Shown: positions 56,542 to 64,000 of the stretch, one piece after another | How the letters are laid out: each line of letters opens with the position of its first letter | How positions within the stretch are numbered: position 1 is the first letter of the stretch | Assembly (NCBI GenBank): GCA_036365145.1 | Contig: JAEOAD010000012.1 | Span: 44,523,001 to 44,587,000, forward strand | Length of the DNA: 64,000 nt | Source of the DNA: Orientallactaga sibirica | Taxonomy: Eukaryota > Chordata > Mammalia > Rodentia > Dipodidae | Direction: 5' to 3' | Program-made: the position numbers and the translations under genes | The notes under the pieces: generated by a model | The model's database searches: none | Seen by the model: the letters and a program-made list of their open reading frames with translations, nothing else | What the model was told of the DNA's origin: nothing

Positions 56542-56990
56542 CAGATACCTATAGTGTGTCTGTGGGGGGGCTGGTTCCAGAAAACCACTCCCAGAACAGA
56601 TGCAAAGTCCACAGGTATTCCAGTCCCTTACATAACATAACATAACATAACATAACATAACGTAACGTAACGTAACGTAACGTAGCGTAGCGTAGCGTAA
56701 CGTAACGTAGCGTAACGTAACGTAACGTAACGTAACGTAACGTAACGTAACATAACGTAACGTAACGTAACATGGGATCTATAACATCAGATCACACCTT
56801 CCCCTAAACTTTGGTTGCTTGTATGCCTAATACAATGTAAATGCTGTATAAACAGTTGCTAAACTGTATTGTTTAGTGGATAATGACAAGAAAAAAAAAG
56901 TCTGTACATATTTGGCAATGAGACAATACTTTTTCCTGAATCATTTCTACCGATGTTGATTGAATCTGCAAATGTGAACCCAAAATTGTC
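56542..56990 (+). mobile_element. MER2 (TcMar-Tigger) non-autonomous DNA transposon
   Basis: GGGGGGCTGGTTCCAG, CAGTCCCTTA, TGCCTAATACAATGTAAATG, TTGCTAAACTGTATTGTTTA, GGATAATGACAAGAAAAAAA and GTCTGTACATATTTGGCAAT follow the MER2 consensus order. The terminal inverted repeats are decayed. A 140-bp pentanucleotide expansion sits at the CCCTTAYATAA position. MER2 has no coding capacity, and this is an ancient fossil predating the rodent-specific SINEs. Confidence 0.85.
56628..56771 (-). repeat. (TTACG)n/(TTATG)n pentanucleotide array
   Basis: 28 units of 5 bp from 56631: six CATAA units at the left edge, then mostly CGTAA, with four CGTAG and one internal CATAA. 21 of the 28 units carry a CpG. 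The minus-strand frame reads a VTLRY repeat, which is only the array. Confidence 0.97.
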
Positions 56991-57084
56991 ATCTTATTGT
57001 TATCTTTACTTGGCGGTTAAATATGGTGTGGCTAAAGGATAATTTATTTGATGAAAAGTCATGAGTTGGACCTTTTTAGTTTAA

Positions 57085-57089
57085 GCTTG

Positions 57090-57120
<31 letters not shown>

Positions 57121-57200
57121 GGATTTTTTTTCTTTGAGGCTCAAACTCTTGGCCTTGTGCATGGTGACAACACTTTAGTACTGTTTCACCCCCAGCCAAG
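57085..57200 (-). repeat. ID-like SINE remnant with long poly(T)
   Basis: A T run of about 28, GGCTCAAACTCTTGGCCTTG, TGCATGGTGACAACACTTTA and TTTCACCCCCAGCC: the reverse ID/tRNA head. Confidence 0.55.
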
Positions 57201-57221
57201 AGGAGGAGTTCTAATCCTAAA

Positions 57222-57776
57222 TTTTATGTGTCGTTTGACTGGACCACAAGTCTGGTTAGGCATTATTTCTAGATGTGTCTCTGATGGTATTTCTGGAAGA
57301 GATTAACATTTAAAACAGTAGGCTGAGTAGAGCAGATTGCCCTCCCTAATGTGGGTGGGCATGATCCAATCTGTTGAGTGCCTGAATGGTGGAAGAGAAA
57401 AGTGGAAAAGGGGAATTGACTCTTCTGACTGACTGAGCTGGAATATCAGTCCTCTCCTGCCTTGAGCTTAGACTTACCTTGCTAGCACTCGTTAGTGCTC
57501 TGAAGCCTTTGGGCTAGACTGGTATTACAGATCCATCTCTCCAGGGTTCAGGCCTTTTGACTTGTACAAGAATTGAAGCTGTGGATTCTGATTCACACTG
57601 GAAATGCACCATCACTTTATTCCTGGGTCTCCAGCTTGCAAATACCAGGCTGAGATTTCTGAGCCTTTATAGTCCTATGAGCCAAATTCCTATAATAAAT
57701 CACTTTATATAGTTATATGTATGTGCATATGTATTTCCTATTTGTTCTGTTTCTCTGGAAACCACTGACTAATGCA
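57222..57776 (+). mobile_element. MLT2-type (ERVL) LTR
   Basis: GACTGGACCACAAGTCTGG, AGCAGATTGCCCTCCCTAAT, GTGGGTGGGCATGATCCAAT, CTGGGTCTCCAGCTTGCAAA, AATTCCTATAATAAATCACT (AATAAA signal) and TTCTGTTTCTCTGGAAACCA are the full MLT2 order. It is old and mammal-wide. Confidence 0.85.
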
Positions 57777-57779
57777 ATG

Positions 57780-58215
57780 TTGTTGGTAGGTGAACAAATT
57801 GTGGTATATCTAAATAACGGAATATTATTCAGTACTAAAAATAAATGAGTTATCAAGTCATAAAGACAGAGAAACCTTACATTAGTATAGGTGTATGTAT
57901 TTTATTAAGTGAAATAATCTAACCTTGACAACTTTTACAAAGTGTATATTTCCAAATATATGATTTCTGGAAAAGACAAAAGTATGGAAAGAATAAAAAT
58001 ATTAACTCTCGAGGGTTAAGAAAAGGAAGTGACACATTGATTTTAAAAAGGGATTTGACAACAGTGAAACGGTTTTACATGATATTACAATGATACATGC
58101 ATGCCACTGTGTATTTCTTAAACCCCATAGAATGTTTAACACCTATAGTGAAGTCTAATGTAAACTGTGAACTTTCTGTGACAGTGGTATCATTGTAGGG
58201 TCATAGAGTCTCTTA
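57780..58215 (+). mobile_element. Ancient L1M 3' end
   Basis: GGTGAACAAATTGTGGTATA, GAATATTATTCAGTACTAAA, TTATTAAGTGAAATAATCTA and TTTCTGGAAAAGACAAAAGT are the ORF2 end and 3' UTR of an old L1 in sense orientation. Confidence 0.75.
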
Positions 58216-58329
58216 GAGACAGGTGTGGGGGTTCACAGTGGTAGAAGATATGTATCCATAAGGGAAGGTACACAACATCTATATCCCTTCTTATCAGTTT
58301 TTCTGTGAAGTTAAAACTACTTTAGAAAA

Positions 58330-58690
58330 TTCACTTTGGGGAAATGACTCAACCTGTAAAAGTACCTGTTGAATAAACACATGTGCCTGAGTTCAATACA
58401 AAGCAATCTTGTAAAAATCTGAGCATGGAAACACATTCTTGCAACCCCAGCACTAATCAGCTCTGATGGATGAGAAGAGATAGGAGGATCACTGGTGCAC
58501 CTTGGTCAGCCAGCCTAACTGAAAAATGGTGTGAACTGCAGGAAGTTAAGGCAGATGAGCAATATAAAAGAGTGTCTAATACCGTCCTCTACCCTTTGGA
58601 CATGTGGCCATTTTATGTGCACATCTGATCTGTATACATGTGCATACACCTCACACATTCCACACTTATACCATATCTTTTGAATAAAAG
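58330..58690 (+). repeat. B4-like SINE
   Basis: GGGGAAATGACTCAACCTGT, TTCTTGCAACCCCAGCACTA, a B1-like middle and CATACACCTCACACATTCC, with a T/A-rich tail. Confidence 0.65.
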
Positions 58691-60700
58691 CAGTGTGAAT
58701 AAATGAAAAACTATGAAATTTAAAATCAATATTAAGGATACTTAACCCAAGTTAAAAATAGTGTATATCTATAATTTAATAATGGTTAAGCATTGAGAAA
58801 ACTAATTAAATTTTGGTAGTGGATATTGTAATGGGAATGATAATTTTCAGTAAGGAAAATTTGCAAACCACATATTTTTGATCAACTTACACTCCTAATA
58901 ATTTCAATATTTTAATACATCCATTCATTTAAAACATTTTCAAGAGCATCTGTAAGTCCTCTAGAGTCCCCACTTTGTACTATTGTCTGCTGGCTTATTT
59001 ACTGTTTTTCTAAGATTAGTTCTCTCCAGGTGGTCCTTCAAACTGTCTTGTGATTTATTTTGAAGATAAAATGAAGTTTTCACTTTTCAGTCATGATTAA
59101 TTAATCCCAATTTCAAAATAAAATTTGATGTCAGCTATAATCTATTAAAATGCATTCTTTCTAACTTCCCACATATTTTTTCTTTCACACAATAAATCTT
59201 TCAACTTGACATCATTGTTTATTACATTAATAAGTGATTCTACTTAGGACATCCCTTTTTCTTAGCTGAGTTTCTTAATAACACTGAACATTTATTAAAA
59301 ACAGAAAAATGCTGATGCATTATAAGAAAGTGTTGCATTTGCAGCATGATTCTCTTCCTTTATTTATTTTTTTTATTTTTTTCCAACCCACAAAAGGCAT
59401 CATAGAATTTTGTGGAGTAAATTCATATAAATCCCCACATGATAAGTGGAATGCCAGCTATGTATGTTTTGTGTCTCAGACAGAGAGTCATTATGTGAAA
59501 TTGAGACAGAAGGCATCCTTTATAATAGGGCATTTACTAGAACAGGCTCAATAAATATTTCAAACCTAAGACACTGTTCTGAGAACAATCATCTGTGAGA
59601 AAATTGTAAATGAACTGTTGTGCTTCCCTGGACTTTCACTTTACTACCAATAAAGTGAATGCTAAAACAGTTTCCTCCAGAAATGGGATGAGTAAACTGG
59701 AAATGGAAGTTAAGTTATACTATTAATCTTAAAATACTATGTGAATAGTTAATCTCATAATGACTAATACTTTTATAGTCTTCAAATTATCAGAGAAATA
59801 TAAGCAGTCCAAACAAGAGGACATAAGGAAGAGGAAAATACTGGCTGTTTCTGAGACTTAAATGAAAATGAGTGCTTTATATTTTAAAAGCCTCCCCAAA
59901 ATCTTTACAATGTATGAATGTCTGGTGTGTTTGTTAACCAGGAAACATAAAATTAGGAGACACTGCAGAAAACAGTAACTCAAAGAAAGGAGCCAAATAA
60001 AGAATATGAATAATTTAATCATAGGATTCAAGTTCATCCCCAGATCATTTGCCTTTTATTCTTCACTTCTGTTAGTAACATATCCATCAGCTTGTCCCCA
60101 AGGTTATGCATGCACCTTGAGATGTTCACAGAAGGTACACGATACAGGGGTTCATAATTAGGTTATATATTATATTCAGAATCCCAGGGGAACTAATAGA
60201 TTCTGGAAATATTGATTAAGCAAAATGAAAAAAAAAATTTATACAGTTTCAACTACAACAGTTGTAAAGACAAGTTACAAGCTTCATTAGCCACAAAACT
60301 CACAAAAATTAATTGATTGAAGAATATCTCTTTTATGCAAAATATACACTTTAGGATATAATCTGATAATATTCTACTATATATTGACATTTTTTCTTGA
60401 TCATTTAATAAAAAAATACTCTCAATGCCAGAATTTTATATTTTGTAATATTTATAATTGAGGTAACCATGACATAAAACTTGAACTATGAATACCATTG
60501 GTGAATTTCTTAAAGTTGTAACAATTTTCCAGAACTGAACAAATATGCAACTAAAAATATAGCTTTGATAACTAGACACTAAAAATTTACTACACAATTG
60601 ACAATCTGATAAATAAGTGGCTTGTAAGAGAATGATACAGTCAAATGTTAATGGATCCGATACCTGAAGTACAAACAAGAGAAGTTAAGACAGACCTATC
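58691..60700. other. Unique SINE-free sequence
   Basis: AT-rich. No repeat is recognised. The 81-codon frame at 59309-59554 and the 80-codon minus frame at 60436-60678 show nothing familiar. Confidence 0.35.
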
Positions 60701-60711
60701 CTACATCAATA

Positions 60712-61019
60712 TCACTGCCTTGTGTAATTCACAGCACAACTGTGGTGAGCCCATGAGGAGTAATTCAAAGAAGCATGGGCCTTACTTGAAGCTTCAGAGA
60801 TGTGGATCATGAATTTGGCTTCCTGTGGTGTGAGATCGCCAGAGTGGTTGACCCATGCACACACATTGGTATTTACAGCTGTTTTGTGTACACTAGTCCA
60901 TCTACAAGCAGAACACTCACTCACATGGCGAGCACCTGAGCAGTTCCAATCACAGTTCCTTTAGCAGCTCTAATCGCCTCATGAAGATGCAGGACCTCTT
61001 CCAAGGCAACCTGGTCACA
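60712..61019 (-). pseudogene. Possible decayed coding segment, parent unknown
   Basis: On the minus strand a 32-codon open stretch (reading QVALEEVLHLHEAIRAAKGT) is followed, after a one-base frame change at about 60924, by a 70-codon open stretch rich in ordinary protein-like composition. Both are short enough to be chance. I recognise no family, and there is no tail or splice evidence. Confidence 0.2.
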
Positions 61020-62104
61020 TCAGGGCACATTCAGTAGCAGAAGCTGTTTCCAGTACAATCCTTGGTATGGCTAAATTCCACTGCCCCCTTTTCAGCAGTC
61101 AAAAATCCATGATAAATTCTGTACAACACTGCAGTCAATAACAGCAGCACCAGACAGCATATTAATTCTTTTACAGTAAATCTATGCATAATTATAACAT
61201 TCTATGCATGTTGTTATATCAAAAGGATCATGGTATCTCTAAATATGAGATATCTATGTCTGGATAGATACATTGCTGTACAAGATCTCTGACACATAGC
61301 TCATGCTCTAGGACTTGGGAATGGGGAGCCAATAATGAAAGAGGCAATTGTCTTCCTACCAAAACAAACATGAGAAACAGGATTTAACCAATGATCTCAA
61401 AGAGCCTGAATGCATCAAAAGTACTTTCTACGCCTCCGTTTACACTATGGCATTTTTCCTCCTGTCACATGCCCCAAACACCAGATATACAATTGCTATT
61501 GTATTTGGTAGGGATGTATAAACAGACCATCTCCCACTCAGGCTGAATAAGACTCCCTAGGGAATTTGCTGGAATGTAATGATGAATGCTGGTTGCTAGA
61601 TAGTAGAAACTTACTCTGCAATAGTAAAAATGCTGCTTAAATCCTGTTCATCAAAAAAGATTCACAGTGCTGATTAATTTAGGTAGTCTACGGGGCATCA
61701 TTAATTTATATACAAAGCAGAGACGCTGCTGCAAATAGCGAAGAAGACAGGGCCAGGAGGTAGGGAGATTCAGTGCTAAACTCACAAACATGTTATCAAG
61801 GCATTTCTATGCTTCATGGAGACAGATGGCATATATGTTTAAGACAAGGAGCTAAGACAGACAGACAAAAACAACATATAGGACAAAGCACCTGATTAAA
61901 CACTGCCTGAAAATCTGATTAGTCCTTTGATGCAGTTTTAAGGCTAGTCAAAAAAAAAAAAAAAAAAAAAAAAAGCCTTCTGTGAACATCAGTGACCTTT
62001 GATGTTCACACAAAAATTAATAAATAAAAATAAATGAAGTAAAGAGGACAAGAGAGCTTTGGGCAATTATTTGGCAGTCTGCCTCTGATGACAAATCCTG
62101 GGAT
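61020..62104. other. Unique sequence, possible conserved non-coding DNA
   Basis: No repeat apart from an (A)n run at 61951-61974. The 61670-61770 stretch carries two TTAATTTA cores about 30 bp apart in complex sequence. A 10-bp perfect inverted repeat with a 10-nt loop lies at 61981-62010. Confidence 0.35.
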
Positions 62105-62740
62105 TTGAAAAAGAAAATTGGTCTAGTACCAAGCAGCAATTCCTGGTTAAACAATGCAAGCCTGGCTGGCAGTTACCTTTCTCTCATGTTTTGTGCCTTC
62201 CCCAAGTCATTAAGTAAGAGATCTGGCCTCGGCTTGCGTGTAACCAGTAATGACAACCTCTTTGCAGTTATCTGTGTACAAACAACCAAAGACATTCAGA
62301 ACACCAATACAGCATTTTTCAAGAAAAGTAACTTAATCAAGAAATTAAGGTTGTTAACACAAGTATTTCTGTCAAGGAATAAGGAAAAACTGTTAGGAGA
62401 ACTTCATCTCACCCTCCCTGCCCCACAATTCAACATGCAGAACAGTCGACCAATGCGTTCACATCAGCAGGATGGGTGGATGCAATACACATCTCCTGAG
62501 CCATCCACAGTCCTCAGACTCTGCAACATCGCTCTCAGGTGGTACAGACAAGATGATCCATGCAATGAGCTGACCAAAGTCAGGTTGTGTGCAATCAAGA
62601 CAGGATCCCGGACATCTTCAGAATGGTTTAGAGTCACAAAAAATGAGGTTCCAATGAAGTGGTTGGCATTTAGAAGCATACTGTTTAAGTATATCTCCCT
62701 GAAGATATGGTTATGCATTAGTGTACTGGCCAATATCTGA
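62105..62740 (+). CDS. Unidentified 211-codon open frame, coding status doubtful
   Basis: This is the longest open frame in the window and free of recognised repeats. It opens at a TTG. The first ATG is at 62186-62188, giving 184 codons, in a weak initiation context (pyrimidine at -3, T at +4). The product would be basic, with a hydrophobic start and end but no domain, signal motif or repeat that I recognise. The minus strand is also open for 89 codons at 62464-62733. There is no clear TATA box or polyadenylation site. A frame this long is uncommon by chance in DNA of this composition, but a non-coding RNA or plain unique sequence is at least as likely. Confidence 0.2.
   Translation: MKKKIGLVPSSNSWLNNASLAGSYLSLMFCAFPKSLSKRSGLGLRVTSNDNLFAVICVQTTKDIQNTNTAFFKKSNLIKKLRLLTQVFLSRNKEKLLGELHLTLPAPQFNMQNSRPMRSHQQDGWMQYTSPEPSTVLRLCNIALRWYRQDDPCNELTKVRLCAIKTGSRTSSEWFRVTKNEVPMKWLAFRSILFKYISLKIWLCISVLANI

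Positions 62741-64000
<1,260 letters not shown>

Noticed and set aside
56549..56773. A 74-codon minus-strand frame with a VTLRY repeat
   Set aside because: Pure consequence of a 5-bp tandem array, read with a 15-bp period.
61981..62010. A 10-bp perfect inverted repeat with a 10-nt loop as a stand-alone hairpin RNA
   Set aside because: A stem of this size is expected about once in a window this long when loops of various lengths are allowed.

Overview
This is a vertebrate nuclear window, almost certainly from a rodent. It is AT-rich, has no continuous conserved protein gene, and carries dozens of copies of two short retroposon types: a 7SL-derived B1 monomer and a tRNA-derived SINE whose head reads GGCTGGAGAGATGGCT and which ends in a (CT)n tract and an AATAAATAAA-type tail. 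That tRNA-SINE, together with a B1 consensus reading GGAGGCAGAGGTAGGAGG then GAGGCCACCCTGAGACTACA, looks most like jerboa (Dipodidae) repeats. I make the genus-level placement from memory only. No exon, promoter or functional RNA gene could be recognised with confidence, so the window reads as intergenic or deep intronic sequence.

Layout. 0-5.5 kb: SINE fragments, an old MaLR LTR (4359-4722), a (TA)n tract and a short L1 3' end. 5.5-11.4 kb: an old L1M 5'/ORF1 piece cut at 5843 by an ERV1-type LTR (5844-6256) with TATA box, AATAAA and a tRNA-His-like primer-binding site, followed by decayed, poorly classified sequence that includes a possible gag remnant. 12.6-13.0 kb: a possible broken pseudogene on the minus strand. 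13.7-15.3 kb: a minus-strand L1 3' UTR split by a MaLR solo LTR with a perfect 5-bp target duplication. 15.6-22.6 kb: a dense SINE/B4/B1 field with long polypyrimidine microsatellites. 23.8-26.6 kb: L1 3' UTRs on the minus strand, plus a nested block in which a tRNA-SINE holds a MaLR LTR in its body and a B1 in its tail. 28-37 kb: young SINEs with clear target duplications, including two inserted in series at one site. 37.6-43.3 kb: pieces of one apparently single ancient minus-strand L1, broken up by SINEs, B4 and a partial MaLR provirus. 46.5-47.4 kb: another minus-strand L1 3' end. 48.0-51.8 kb: three MaLR-type LTRs, one of them a textbook solo LTR with its duplication. 54-58.7 kb: SINEs, a MER2 (Tigger) transposon carrying an internal CpG-rich pentanucleotide expansion, an MLT2 LTR, an L1M 3' end and a B4. 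58.7-64 kb: SINE-free sequence with a 211-codon open frame of unknown meaning.

There are no co-operating genes here. What can be read is insertion history: ancient MER2, L1M and MLT2 first, then MaLR LTRs and lineage-specific L1, then B1 and the tRNA-SINEs, several of which retain perfect target duplications. I did not find an undescribed gene system. The best leads are the MER2-hosted CpG repeat, the CTCF-like cores inside the long SINE subfamily, and the two weak coding or pseudogene candidates. Family names are given from memory of consensus sequences, without alignment.
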